A stretch of 64,000 nt of DNA from Gemmatimonadaceae bacterium. Its GTDB lineage: Bacteria > Gemmatimonadota > Gemmatimonadetes > Gemmatimonadales > Gemmatimonadaceae. The notes beneath the pieces are model-generated. The model did not search any database. It was not told the DNA's origin and saw only the letters and a list, made by a program, of their open reading frames with translations. Each line of letters opens with the position of its first letter. Within the stretch, counting starts at the first letter, position 1. Below are positions 1-7,544 of this stretch, piece by piece. The translations under genes and the position numbers were made by a program. The DNA is taken from contig JAICKA010000006.1 of NCBI GenBank assembly GCA_025928185.1, positions 21,818 to 85,817 of the forward strand, written 5' to 3'.

Positions 1-1
1 C

Positions 2-121
2 CCGCGCCGCGTGGCGTTCGGCCGATTGCACGGCTTGAGCGTCGGCTGGCTCGGTATCGCAATTCTCGCCGCGCTGGTGGCGCTCGTGCTCGTCGCTCGC
101 ACGTTTCAAACCCGGAGATGA
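2..121 (+). CDS. C-terminal end of a small membrane protein (DUF4149-like), cut by the window edge
   Basis: An open frame enters from the left edge and stops with TGA at 119-121. The 39 visible residues start with PRRVAFGRLHGLSVG, continue with a hydrophobic run (WLGIAILAALVALVLVA) that looks like one transmembrane helix, and end in a short basic tail. The RLHGLS motif just before a last helix resembles the C-terminus of DUF4149-type inner-membrane proteins; this is recognition by eye. The stop overlaps the ATG of the next gene as ATGA, so the two are probably cotranscribed and translationally coupled. No function can be given. Confidence 0.5.
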   Translation, partial: PRRVAFGRLHGLSVGWLGIAILAALVALVLVARTFQTRR

Positions 122-660
122 CTGCTATGGACCAGGAACCGCGCGTCACGCGCGTCGACCCCGCCGCTGCCGACCCGACGCTTCGCGAATCGTTCGATGG
201 ATTCCTCCGCGCGCGCGGCAAGGTGCCGAATCTCTTTCGCATCGCGGCGCACAACCCGCCCGTCGGTCGGACGCTCTCGGCGCACCTGGATGCGGTGATG
301 GGGCCGGGCACCGTCGGAGAGTTGCTCAAGGAACTCTGCGCCGTTCGCGTCTCGCAGTTGAACAGCTGCGAGTATTGACTGGCTTCCCATACCGCCTTGG
401 CAAGGCGGCTGGGTGCGACGGACGAGCAGATTCGGTCGCTCGGCGGCGGCGACGTGTCGTCGTTCGAGCCGGCGTGGCGCGCGCCGCTGCGCGCGGCGGC
501 CGAGATGACCAACGGCGGCGGACGGTTGTCCGAGGGCACGTACCAGGCGCTCGCCGCCGACTGGACGGAGGCGCAGATCGTCGAGATCGTCGCCGTGATC
601 GGCCTGTTCAATTACTTCAATCGTTTTGCCAACGCCCTCCAGATTCCGCCCACGAAGTAG
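118..660 (+). CDS. AhpD/carboxymuconolactone decarboxylase-like selenoprotein (in-frame UGA read as Sec87)
   Basis: Read through one in-frame TGA (376-378), this is a complete 180-residue AhpD-like protein. The first 86 residues end in Asn-Ser-Cys-Glu-Tyr. After the TGA the same frame continues Leu-Ala-Ser-His and runs to TAG at 658-660. In the family this position is the second cysteine of a CxxC pair followed by a conserved histidine (CxxCxxxH), so the protein carries Cys84-Glu-Tyr-Sec87 with His91. AhpD-like proteins are thiol-dependent peroxidases or disulfide reductases, and selenocysteine would raise reactivity. A SECIS-like stem-loop follows the TGA. The downstream half (A..LGATDEQI...; final helix ...GLFNYFNRFAN) keeps family features without frameshift, which argues against a decayed pseudogene. 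The alternative is a nonsense mutation or sequencing error (TGC to TGA). A conventional caller would report a truncated 86-residue gene plus an orphan 3' fragment. Confidence 0.8.
379..414 (+). promoter_or_regulatory. SECIS-like stem-loop directing Sec insertion at the upstream UGA
   Basis: Immediately after the TGA at 376-378, bases 392-398 (CCGCCTT) pair perfectly with 402-408 (AAGGCGG), leaving a GGC apical loop (399-401), or a five-base TGGCA loop if the last pair opens. A lower helix, CCCA 386-389 with TGGG 410-413, extends it across a small internal loop. The apical loop begins about 20 bases after the UGA and has guanine in its first two positions. These are the properties expected of bacterial SelB-dependent SECIS elements, which lie inside the reading frame. 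Function is inferred from geometry; no covariation was examined. Confidence 0.7.
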
Positions 661-693
661 CGTTGGTATGAATTCTCAACTGCCAGATCTCAC

Positions 694-2127
694 ATGACCG
701 ATACCCGCCGCGAGAAGGACCCGCTCGGACCACTCGACGTTCCCTCCGACGCGCTGTACGGCGTGCAAACCGTGCGCGCGCAGCAGAATTTCCCGATCAG
801 CGGCCTGCGTCCGCTCGACGCCTTCGTCACCGCCCAGGTGTGGATCAAGAAGGCCGCCGCGCTCGCGCACAAGGAAACCGGACGCCTCGATCCGAAGCTT
901 GCCGATGCCATCATCGCCGCCGCGGACGAAGTGCTCGCCGGCGAGCATCGCGACCAGTTCATCGTCGATCCGTATCAGGCCGGGGCGGGCACGTCCCACA
1001 ACATGAACGTGAACGAGGTGCTGGCGAATCGCGCCAACGAGATGCTGGGGGCGAAGCGGGGCACGTACAGTCCCGTGCATCCCAACGATCACGTGAACAT
1101 GGCGCAGTCGACGAACGACACGATTCCGACCAACATCCGACTCGCGTGCCTGTCGGAGCTCGGCAAGCTCGACGCATCGTTCGAACGCCTGCGCTCGGCG
1201 TTGGCTGCGAAGGGCCGCGAGTTCGATGACGTCGTGAAGGCGGGACGTACGCATCTCCAGGACGCGATGCCGATCCGGCTCGGCCAGGAGTTCACGGCGT
1301 ACAGCGGCTCGATCGCCCGCGGGCTTCGACGCGTGCGCGAAGCCGCGGACTATTTGCGCGATCTGGGCATCGGCGGCAGCGCCGTCGGCACCGGTGTGAC
1401 CGTCGAGCCGGAATACCCGGCGCTGATGAACAAGTACCTGCGGCAGATCACGGGACTTGAATTGCGCATCGGACAGGATCGCATCCAGCTGATGCAGAGC
1501 ATGGGCGATGTGGCCGGCTTCAGCGCGCAATTGCGCGTGCTCGCCATCGACCTGAGCAAGATCGCCAGCGATCTGCGGCTGATGGTGATGGGCCCCCGCA
1601 CCGGCATCGACGAGATCACGTTGCCGGCGGTGCAGCCCGGATCGTCGATCATGCCGGGCAAAATCAATCCGTCGATTCCCGAGATGGTCAATCAGGTCTG
1701 CTTTCAGGTGATCGGCTGCGATACCACGGTGACGATCGCCTCGGAGCATGGCCAGCTGGAGCTCAACGTGATGATGCCGGTGATCGCGTTCAACGTGTTG
1801 TTGTCGCTCCGCATTCTCACCAACGCGGCCGGCGTACTCGCCGACAAGTGCGTCAGCGGAATCAGCGCGAATCGCGAAATGTGCGAGTACTGGGTGGAGC
1901 GCTCGGCGGCGCTCGCGACGGCGCTCGCGCCACAGATTGGCTATGCGAAGGCAGCCGAGATCAGCAAGCAGTCGGTAAAGGAAGGCGTGCTCATTCGAGA
2001 CCTGGTGAAGCGCGAAAAGCTGCTACCACCGGACCAGATCGACGATGTGCTGGATCTGCGCAAGATGACCGACATCGGCGTTCCCGGCGCCTCGTCGAAG
2101 GGTACCGGCGCAAAATCCCGGTCTTAG
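694..2127 (+). CDS. aspA: Aspartate ammonia-lyase (aspartase/class II fumarase superfamily)
   Basis: This 477-residue protein belongs to the fumarase/aspartase superfamily, whose tetramers eliminate fumarate from aspartate or malate. Visible landmarks are the N-terminal EKDPLG and ALYGVQT blocks, the DPYQAGAGTSHNMNVNEV substrate loop, HPNDHVNMAQSTNDTIPT, and the superfamily signature GSSIMPGKINPS with catalytic Ser318. The REKDPLG start and the VDPYQAGAGTS wording favour aspartase over fumarase C, but the two cannot be separated with certainty without comparing active-site residues. It starts 33 bases after the AhpD-like gene and is followed at 10 bases by an Rrf2 regulator. Confidence 0.78.
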   Translation: MTDTRREKDPLGPLDVPSDALYGVQTVRAQQNFPISGLRPLDAFVTAQVWIKKAAALAHKETGRLDPKLADAIIAAADEVLAGEHRDQFIVDPYQAGAGTSHNMNVNEVLANRANEMLGAKRGTYSPVHPNDHVNMAQSTNDTIPTNIRLACLSELGKLDASFERLRSALAAKGREFDDVVKAGRTHLQDAMPIRLGQEFTAYSGSIARGLRRVREAADYLRDLGIGGSAVGTGVTVEPEYPALMNKYLRQITGLELRIGQDRIQLMQSMGDVAGFSAQLRVLAIDLSKIASDLRLMVMGPRTGIDEITLPAVQPGSSIMPGKINPSIPEMVNQVCFQVIGCDTTVTIASEHGQLELNVMMPVIAFNVLLSLRILTNAAGVLADKCVSGISANREMCEYWVERSAALATALAPQIGYAKAAEISKQSVKEGVLIRDLVKREKLLPPDQIDDVLDLRKMTDIGVPGASSKGTGAKSRS

Positions 2128-2137
2128 ATTACGCCTC

Positions 2138-2626
2138 GTGCGCATCACGACCCTGGCCGAATACGGCGTCATCTGCGCGCTCCATCTGGCGAGGCGTGTG
2201 GCCGACGGTCCGATCACCGGCCGTGAGATCGCGGCCAGCGAGCGGCTGCCGGCGGACTACGTCGAGCAGATTCTGCTGCGACTCCGCCGGCGCGGCATCG
2301 TGCGCAGCACGCGCGGCGCGCACGGCGGCTACGAGCTGGCGCGTGACGCCGCGCAGGTGTCGATCCGCGACGTGATCGAAGCGTCGGAGACGACGACCTT
2401 CGATCTGCACTGCGTGTCGCATCCGATTGGCGAGGACCGCTGTTCGTCGTCGCACAACTGCAGCATTCGCCCGGTATGGCTGCTGCTCCAGCAGAAGATC
2501 GAAGACGTTCTAGACGGCGTGCATCTCTCCGATCTGCTCGCGGAGGAAAGTCAGGTTCGTGCGCGCGTGGGCCTCGCCGCGCCGACCGAACTTGACGCGC
2601 GTGCGCTGCCCGTGCTCCAGGACTAG
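2138..2626 (+). CDS. Rrf2-family transcriptional regulator with a probable Fe-S cluster site
   Basis: The 162-residue protein starts with a GTG ten bases after aspA. An N-terminal winged helix-turn-helix (MRITTLAEYGV..., REIAASERLPADYVEQILLRLRRRGIV) is followed by the Rrf2 wing motif GAHGGYELAR and a dimerisation helix. Cys92, Cys102 and Cys108 lie where IscR/NsrR/RsrR-type members carry cluster-ligating cysteines (IscR uses 92, 98 and 104), so it probably senses Fe-S status, redox or nitric oxide. Its position beside an AhpD-like selenoprotein would suit a redox regulator. Targets are unknown, so no specific name is given. Confidence 0.85.
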   Translation: MRITTLAEYGVICALHLARRVADGPITGREIAASERLPADYVEQILLRLRRRGIVRSTRGAHGGYELARDAAQVSIRDVIEASETTTFDLHCVSHPIGEDRCSSSHNCSIRPVWLLLQQKIEDVLDGVHLSDLLAEESQVRARVGLAAPTELDARALPVLQD

Positions 2627-2630
2627 CGCC

Positions 2631-3185
2631 ATGCCGCTCTTCGCCCGATGGCGCGCCGAGCGCGACATGGAGCGCCGCGCCGCGACGTTCGTCCAGACCC
2701 TGTTTGTGGAGCCGGCGGCGGCTGACGTGGAGTGGCTCGCCCGCGTCGCGACGCGCGGCGACCAGGACCACGCGCGCTGGGAGCTTCGGTACGCGCGCCG
2801 AGCGCTCGGTCTCATCGCCGCGCAGCGCGACGCACTCGACGACCGGACCGCTGCGAGCGTCGCGCGGGCCTTGTCCGATGCGTTCGGCCGCGACCAGAGC
2901 ATTGCCGCAGGGATGGTCGAAACCGCCGAACGTCAGTTCAACGCGCGCCTGAGCGCTTATCACGACGGACTGGCCGCGAAAGGCGGACCTCCGACGTCCG
3001 TTCGCATGGGCCAGACGCTGCTCGCGTTCGCCGGCGGCAGCTTCCGAGGCGCGGACGAAAGCGTCGCGCGCGGCGGCGAAATCCTCGAGGTATATCTCGC
3101 CGAGGCCAATCAGGCGTTGCGGGCGAGCTTCGGGACGGCGGCGCTGCCGGAGCACGTACCGCCCTCGTCGCTCGCGCCTCGTTGA
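2631..3185 (+). CDS. Hypothetical protein, 184 aa
   Basis: I do not recognise this gene. The ATG at 2631 lies four bases after the Rrf2 stop, which makes it a better start than upstream in-frame ATGs inside the regulator. The product begins MPLFARWRAERDMERRAATF. It is alanine- and arginine-rich, mostly predicted helical, with no signal peptide or membrane span and no visible cysteine-based motif. The coding character (GC-rich third positions, no stop for 184 codons, operon-like spacing) supports a real gene. It is the last gene before the oppositely oriented tRNA-Leu unit. Confidence 0.65.
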   Translation: MPLFARWRAERDMERRAATFVQTLFVEPAAADVEWLARVATRGDQDHARWELRYARRALGLIAAQRDALDDRTAASVARALSDAFGRDQSIAAGMVETAERQFNARLSAYHDGLAAKGGPPTSVRMGQTLLAFAGGSFRGADESVARGGEILEVYLAEANQALRASFGTAALPEHVPPSSLAPR

Positions 3186-3213
3186 GGCATTCGGTACACG
3201 CTCCACACGACGC

Positions 3214-3245
3214 AAAAATGCCGCGATCGTCGCGATCGCGGCATT
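3214..3245 (-). terminator. Rho-independent terminator of tRNA-Leu
   Basis: A perfect 13-bp inverted repeat (3217-3229 and 3233-3245, core GCCGCGATCG) has a 3-base loop and, on the minus strand, is followed directly by a run of five T (3214-3218). It lies 34 bases beyond the tRNA 3' end, as expected for termination of the tRNA transcript. On the + strand there is no T-run after it, so it is mainly a minus-strand terminator. Confidence 0.85.
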
Positions 3246-3278
3246 CTCGTATTCTCATTGCGACAACGTTGTTCCCAG

Positions 3279-3362
3279 TGCCGAAGGGGGGACTCGAACC
3301 CCCACGGGCATACGCCCACTGCGCCCTGAACGCAGCGCGTCTACCAATTCCACCACTTCGGC
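3279..3362 (-). tRNA. tRNA-Leu, anticodon CAG
   Basis: On the minus strand an 84-base cloverleaf can be drawn. The acceptor GCCGAAG pairs with CTTCGGC and the discriminator is A. The D-arm is class II (GGTGGAATTGGTAGAC), the anticodon stem is CTGCG/CGCAG around TTCAGGG (anticodon CAG), and there is a long variable arm with a GGGC/GCCC stem. The T-arm is GGGGG-TTCGAGT-CCCCC. The long variable arm and the anticodon identify leucine. The bases after the discriminator read CTG, so CCA is not encoded and must be added enzymatically. Confidence 0.95.
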
Positions 3363-3372
3363 AGAGTCGAGA

Positions 3373-3401
3373 AAGTTAGTCCGCGCGTGGAAGTGCGTCA
3401 A
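3373..3401 (-). promoter_or_regulatory. Promoter of tRNA-Leu
   Basis: On the minus strand TTGACG (3396-3401) and TAACTT (3373-3378) are separated by exactly 17 bases, a near-consensus housekeeping promoter. The predicted transcription start falls only a few bases upstream of the tRNA 5' end at 3362, giving a compact promoter-tRNA-terminator unit. Confidence 0.7.
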
Positions 3402-3412
3402 CGCGATGCGTG

Positions 3413-3441
3413 TTGCTGGCGGTCTGTCGCCCGTCTAAGTT
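3413..3441 (+). promoter_or_regulatory. Candidate promoter of smpB
   Basis: TTGCTG (3413-3418), a 17-base spacer and TAAGTT (3436-3441) lie about 55 bases upstream of the smpB ATG, in the gap shared with the divergent tRNA-Leu promoter. The match is moderate and rests on sequence only. Confidence 0.35.
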
Positions 3442-3496
3442 GCGGCACCGCGCCACGTGCGTGTTGACCGTGCGCGTGTTTTCCTCCGCCGTCCCG

Positions 3497-3979
3497 ATGG
3501 CCAAGCCGCCCAAGAAATCCCCCGCCGAGAACGAGATTCAGTCGATCGCCCGGAACAAGCGAGCGCGGCACGACTATCACATTCTGGAAACGTGGGAGGC
3601 TGGCCTGGTCCTGACCGGAACCGAGGTCAAGTCGCTGCGCGACGGCCGGGCGAACATCAGCGACGCCTACGGCATCATCCGAGACGGCGAAGCGTTCCTG
3701 CTCAATCTGCACATCTCGCCGTACGAGCGGGGCGGCTATTCCAACCACGAGCCGGACCGGACCCGCAAGCTGTTGCTCCACCGCAAGGAAATCCGTCGTT
3801 TGATAGGAGCCGTCGAACGCCAGGGACTCACCCTGATTCCGCTCGAGCTCTACTTCAAGAACGGAGTGGCCAAGGTGGCGCTTGCCCTCGGCAAGGGAAA
3901 GCAACTGCACGACAAGCGCGAAACGGAGCGCGAGCGCGATGCGCAGCGCGAGATGGCGCGCGTGGTCAGGTCACGGTGA
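3497..3979 (+). CDS. smpB: SsrA-binding protein SmpB
   Basis: SmpB binds tmRNA and brings it to stalled ribosomes for trans-translation. The 160-residue product has the usual length and landmarks: IARNKRARHDYHI near the start, the OB-fold segment ETWEAGLVLTGTEVKSLRDGRANI, and the basic tail LALGKGKQLHDKRETEKERD-like (here RETERERDAQREMAR). The ATG at 3497 gives the standard N-terminus MAKPPKK...; longer upstream starts would add an unlikely arginine-rich leader. The stop overlaps the GTG of the amidase gene. No tmRNA gene (ssrA) was seen in the window. Confidence 0.95.
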   Translation: MAKPPKKSPAENEIQSIARNKRARHDYHILETWEAGLVLTGTEVKSLRDGRANISDAYGIIRDGEAFLLNLHISPYERGGYSNHEPDRTRKLLLHRKEIRRLIGAVERQGLTLIPLELYFKNGVAKVALALGKGKQLHDKRETERERDAQREMARVVRSR

Positions 3980-5232
3980 TCGCGGCGCTCCTCGGCGCGT
4001 TGCAGATCGCCGCGGCCTCGCCGGCGCTCGTCGTTCGTGACGGACAGCACACCGTGCGTGTGCCGCTCGTCGCGAGCGCGAACGGGCCGTTGCTTCGCGT
4101 GGAATCGCTCGCGTCGATGCTGCAGATCGCCGTACACCACGATTCGTCGTCGTACTACACGATCAGCGTGAATGGCGCGCGGCTTCAGGTCAGCACCGGC
4201 GTCTCCGTGGTTCGCGTCGGCAGCGACGTGCGGCCGCTGGCCAGCGCGCCAGTGATGGCCGCCGGGCACTTGCTCGTGCCGCTCCAACTCGTGTCGGAAA
4301 TCTTTCCGCACGTCGTACCGAACACACGCTGGGACGCGGACAAGGGACAACTCGTGTTGTTCACGTCCCTCGGCGACGCGTCGAACGGCCTGGTGCAGCA
4401 GGCCGGTGCGCCGGCGCCAAGCACACGCACGGTCGCGACGCGCACAGAACACCCGTTGCCCCCGATTCCGCCAAAACGCGCTGGACGACGGCTGGTGATC
4501 GTCGACGCCGGCCACGGCGGCGTGGATAATGGAATGACGGGTCCAATCGGCGACGGTCCAAAGATTCGCGAAAAGGACATCACGCTCGCCGTCGCGCTCA
4601 AGCTTGGAAAGCGCTTGCGGGCCCACGGCATTGACGTCGTGTACACGCGTACGACCGACACGCTGATCGCCCTCGACGATCGCGGCCGGATCGCGAACAG
4701 GGCCGGAGGCGATCTGTTCATCTCGGTGCACGTGAACGCGGCCAATCCCAACTGGAAGGATCCGGGCGCCGCGCGCGGCTTCGAGACGTATTTCCTGGCC
4801 GAAGCGCATACAGAGGACGCGCGCCGGGTCGAGCAGATGGAAAACGAGTCGATGCGCTTCGAGGGCGGACCGGCCGCCGTGGACAAGGACGATCCGCTGG
4901 GATTCATTCTCAGCGACATGAAGCAGAACGAGCACCTGCGCGAATCGAGCGAGCTGGCGGAGACGATCCAGGATCACCTGGCCGAGATGCACCCGGGGCC
5001 GAACCGCGGCGTGAAGCAGGCGGGTTTCCGCGTTCTCGTGACGGCGTACATGCCGGCGGTGCTCGTCGAGATCGGATTCGGCACGAATCCGCGCGAGGCG
5101 GCCTTCCTGTCGAGTCCGGCGAAGCAGAACGCCATCGCGGACGCGATTGCCGCGGGCGCAATGGAGTACCTCCAGGGCTACGAGCGGCGAGTTGCCGGCG
5201 CCGGCGCCGCGGCTACCGGACCGACGCCGTGA
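3976..5232 (+). CDS. N-acetylmuramoyl-L-alanine amidase (Amidase_3) with signal peptide
   Basis: This 418-residue exported amidase cleaves the bond between N-acetylmuramic acid and L-alanine in peptidoglycan. The GTG start overlaps the smpB stop (GTGA) and is followed directly by a signal peptide (MIAALLGALQIAAASPA). Residues about 20-130 resemble a copper-amine-oxidase-N/AMIN-like beta domain (VVRDGQHTVRVPL..., LLVPLQLVSEIFP), and a proline-rich linker follows. The catalytic domain spans about 170-405 with zinc ligands His180 (VDAGHGG), Glu199 (REKD) and His252 (SVHVNA), and the general base Glu365 (LVEIGFG). It probably acts in the periplasm on septal or lateral wall. Confidence 0.9.
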   Translation: MIAALLGALQIAAASPALVVRDGQHTVRVPLVASANGPLLRVESLASMLQIAVHHDSSSYYTISVNGARLQVSTGVSVVRVGSDVRPLASAPVMAAGHLLVPLQLVSEIFPHVVPNTRWDADKGQLVLFTSLGDASNGLVQQAGAPAPSTRTVATRTEHPLPPIPPKRAGRRLVIVDAGHGGVDNGMTGPIGDGPKIREKDITLAVALKLGKRLRAHGIDVVYTRTTDTLIALDDRGRIANRAGGDLFISVHVNAANPNWKDPGAARGFETYFLAEAHTEDARRVEQMENESMRFEGGPAAVDKDDPLGFILSDMKQNEHLRESSELAETIQDHLAEMHPGPNRGVKQAGFRVLVTAYMPAVLVEIGFGTNPREAAFLSSPAKQNAIADAIAAGAMEYLQGYERRVAGAGAAATGPTP

Positions 5233-6176
5233 ACGCCGGAGCGCCGCTCCGAACCGTCGTCAACAAACTCGAATTTCAGAATCCTCTCGTCCTGGCCGCA
5301 GGTACGGCGGGCTACGGGCAGGAGCTCGCCGGCGTGATGCGACTGGATCGCCTCGGCGGGTTCGTGACCAAGGCGGTGTCGCTCGAACCACGTGCCGGCG
5401 CGCCGGCGCCGCGCGTGGCTGAGTTCGAGGGCGGAATGCTGAACGCGGTGGGGCTGGCCAATCCCGGTCTCGATGCGGTGCGGCGCGACCAGGTGCCATG
5501 GTTGGCCGAGCATCTGCCCGCCACGCGCAAGATCGCCAACGTCGTCGGCTTCGAGGTCGAGGAATACGCCGCGGTGATCGCCGGTCTCGAGCAGAGTCTC
5601 GCCGCGCACGCACGGGCCCTCGATGCATTCGAGCTCAACGTGAGCTGTCCGAACGTCAAGGCCGGCGGGATGGAGTTCGGCGCCGATCCAAAATCGCTCG
5701 CGTCGGTGATCGCGGGTGCGCGGGCGAGCACGCGGCGTCCGCTGTTCGTGAAGCTCTCACCGACTCTGGCGGATATTGGCGAATCGGCGCGAGTCGCGGT
5801 CGATGCCGGTGCGGACGGTATCAGCGTCGTGAACACGGTACCGGGGCTCGTGGTCGACGTCGAACGCCGGCGGCCGGCGCTCGGATTCGGATCCGGCGGC
5901 GTGAGCGGGCCGGCGATTCTTCCGATCGGGGTGCTCGCGACCTGGCGGGTGCGGCAGGCCGTGAGGGTGCCGATTCTCGGGGTTGGCGGCGTTGCGTCCG
6001 CTACGGACGCGCTACAATACATCATTGCGGGCGCGTCGCTGGTCGGCATCGGAACGGCGGCCATGCGCGACCCGCGCGCTCCGGAGCGAATCGTTCGCGA
6101 CCTGGAGCGCTGGTGCGCCGCGCATGGCGTGGCCGACATTCAGGAACTCTCCGGTACGCTCGAGTGGCCTCGCTGA
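5229..6176 (+). CDS. pyrD: Dihydroorotate dehydrogenase, class 1B catalytic subunit
   Basis: PyrD oxidises dihydroorotate to orotate in pyrimidine synthesis. The 315-residue FMN-barrel protein contains the class 1 motif ELNVSCPNVKAGG with active-site Cys140, phosphate-binding GVGGVASATDALQYIIAGAS, and GLANPGLDAV, and has no N-terminal membrane extension. This indicates the cytosolic NAD-linked 1B type. Its usual partner PyrK (electron-transfer subunit) is not in the window. The GTG start overlaps the amidase stop, and pyrF follows with a one-base overlap. Confidence 0.9.
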   Translation: MNAGAPLRTVVNKLEFQNPLVLAAGTAGYGQELAGVMRLDRLGGFVTKAVSLEPRAGAPAPRVAEFEGGMLNAVGLANPGLDAVRRDQVPWLAEHLPATRKIANVVGFEVEEYAAVIAGLEQSLAAHARALDAFELNVSCPNVKAGGMEFGADPKSLASVIAGARASTRRPLFVKLSPTLADIGESARVAVDAGADGISVVNTVPGLVVDVERRRPALGFGSGGVSGPAILPIGVLATWRVRQAVRVPILGVGGVASATDALQYIIAGASLVGIGTAAMRDPRAPERIVRDLERWCAAHGVADIQELSGTLEWPR

Positions 6177-6865
6177 TGCGCACGACTCCCATCCTCGCGC
6201 TGGACGTACCCGCGGCGGCCGACGCGATCGAGCTCGTCGACTACCTCGGCGACCGGTGTCGCTTCTACAAGGTTGGCAGCGAGCTGTTCACGGCAGCCGG
6301 CCCGGGCATCGTCCGTGAGTTGCGGGCGCGCGGCTGCGACGTGTTTCTCGATCTCAAGTTCCACGACATTCCAAACACGGTGACGGGCGGCGTTCGCGCC
6401 GCCGCGGCCGTCGGTGCCCGCCTCGTCACGGTGCACGCGACGGGTGGGCGTGCAATGCTCGAGGCGGCGGTGCAGGCGGCGGGCGCGGACTGCGGCGTGC
6501 TGGCTGTCACGGTGCTCACGTCGTTGAACGCCGGCGAAGTTGCGGCGGTGTGGGGACGCGGATCTCCGTTGGACCTGTCGGCCGAGGTCATGCGGTTGGC
6601 GGAGCTCAGCGCGAGCGCCGGTGCGCACGGGCTGGTCTGTAGCGGCCTCGAAGCGCCGGCGGTGCACGGGCGCTTTGGCGACAAGCTGGCGCTCCTGGTG
6701 CCGGGTGTTCGCGCGGCGGATGCGACCGCGCACGACCAGGCCCGCGTGATCACGCCCGCCGGCGCAGCGGCCGCCGGCGCGCGCTACGTCGTGATCGGCC
6801 GAATGGTGACCGCCGCGGCGGACCGGCGTGCGGCAATGGAGCGCGTGCTCGAGGACCTGGCGTAA
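6176..6865 (+). CDS. pyrF: Orotidine 5'-phosphate decarboxylase
   Basis: PyrF converts OMP to UMP, the last de novo UMP step. The 229-residue product starts MRTTPILALDVPAA. It has the catalytic D-x-K-x-x-D centre at Asp59, Lys61 and Asp64 (FLDLKFHDIPNT) and the phosphate-binding C-terminal VITPAGAAAAGARYVVIGR. Its ATG overlaps the pyrD stop (TGATG), so pyrD and pyrF are translationally coupled. The 137-base gap that follows holds the probable promoter of the ribosomal operon. Confidence 0.95.
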   Translation: MRTTPILALDVPAAADAIELVDYLGDRCRFYKVGSELFTAAGPGIVRELRARGCDVFLDLKFHDIPNTVTGGVRAAAAVGARLVTVHATGGRAMLEAAVQAAGADCGVLAVTVLTSLNAGEVAAVWGRGSPLDLSAEVMRLAELSASAGAHGLVCSGLEAPAVHGRFGDKLALLVPGVRAADATAHDQARVITPAGAAAAGARYVVIGRMVTAAADRRAAMERVLEDLA

Positions 6866-6925
6866 ACGGGCGAGCGACGGCAAGGCGCACAGGTACGTGG
6901 CGCTCATGCGCGCGGTTCGGTTCCC

Positions 6926-6954
6926 TTGCGTGAAGTTGCTGTGCCGTTTACTGT
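6926..6954 (+). promoter_or_regulatory. Candidate promoter of the rpmJ-rpmB ribosomal operon
   Basis: TTGCGT (6926-6931), a 17-base spacer and TACTGT (6949-6954) lie about 50 bases upstream of the rpmJ GTG, in the only sizeable gap before the operon. Confidence 0.45.
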
Positions 6955-7002
6955 TAGGGTCTGGCCGCAAACCTCCAACGTTCTGCATAGTCCGGAGCGC
7001 CT

Positions 7003-7119
7003 GTGAAAGTTCGCACAAGCGTGAAGCCGATCTGTGAGCACTGCAAAGTTGTCAAGCGCAACGGCGTGACTCGCATCATCTGCAAGCGCAATCCAAAGCA
7101 TAAACAGCGTCAAGGCTGA
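7003..7119 (+). CDS. rpmJ: Large ribosomal subunit protein L36 (bL36)
   Basis: This 38-residue gene begins with [18 protein letters not shown], then RRN-type core and KHKQRQG. Cys11, Cys14, Cys27 and His33 form the zinc ribbon of the zinc-containing L36 form. It lies two bases before rpsM, its usual neighbour in the alpha operon. The usual upstream infA, map and secY genes are absent; pyrF is upstream instead. Confidence 0.95.
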   Translation: MKVRTSVKPICEHCKVVKRNGVTRIICKRNPKHKQRQG

Positions 7120-7121
7120 TC

Positions 7122-7499
7122 ATGGCTCGTATTGCTGGCGTCGATCTCCCGCGCGACAAGAAGGTCGAGATCGGACTGACGTACATCTATGGCATCGGTC
7201 GGCATGCCGCGACGGAGATTCTCGAGAAGGCCGGAATCGACGCGTCGCTGCGCATTCGCGATCTGACCGACGCCGACGTGAACAAGATCCGCGGTGTGAT
7301 CGAGCGCGACCACAAAGTCGAAGGCGCGCTCCGCACCGAAGTCGCGATGAACATCAAGCGGCTCATGGATATTGGTTCCTATCGCGGCATTCGGCACCGC
7401 CGCGGGCTGCCCGTTCGCGGACAGCGGACGCACACCAACGCGCGCACGAAGAAGGGTCCACGCCGCGCGATTGCCGGAAAGAAGAAAGTCACCAAGTAG
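7122..7499 (+). CDS. rpsM: Small ribosomal subunit protein S13 (uS13)
   Basis: S13 sits in the 30S head and contacts the P-site tRNA. The 125-residue product opens [26 protein letters not shown] and has the conserved C-terminal [25 protein letters not shown] with a basic tail, all at standard length. It is the second gene of the operon, two bases after rpmJ and 45 bases before rpsK. Confidence 0.98.
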   Translation: MARIAGVDLPRDKKVEIGLTYIYGIGRHAATEILEKAGIDASLRIRDLTDADVNKIRGVIERDHKVEGALRTEVAMNIKRLMDIGSYRGIRHRRGLPVRGQRTHTNARTKKGPRRAIAGKKKVTK

Positions 7500-7544
7500 C
7501 GTTTCGCTACCTGAGAATTCTGTCGGAGTGATCAACCACTAGTT

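Noticed and set aside
118..378. Reading the AhpD-like gene as a pseudogene with a nonsense mutation
   Set aside because: The frame, the conserved residues on both sides of the TGA and a SECIS-like stem at the right distance are better explained by recoding. The pseudogene option is kept only as the stated alternative.
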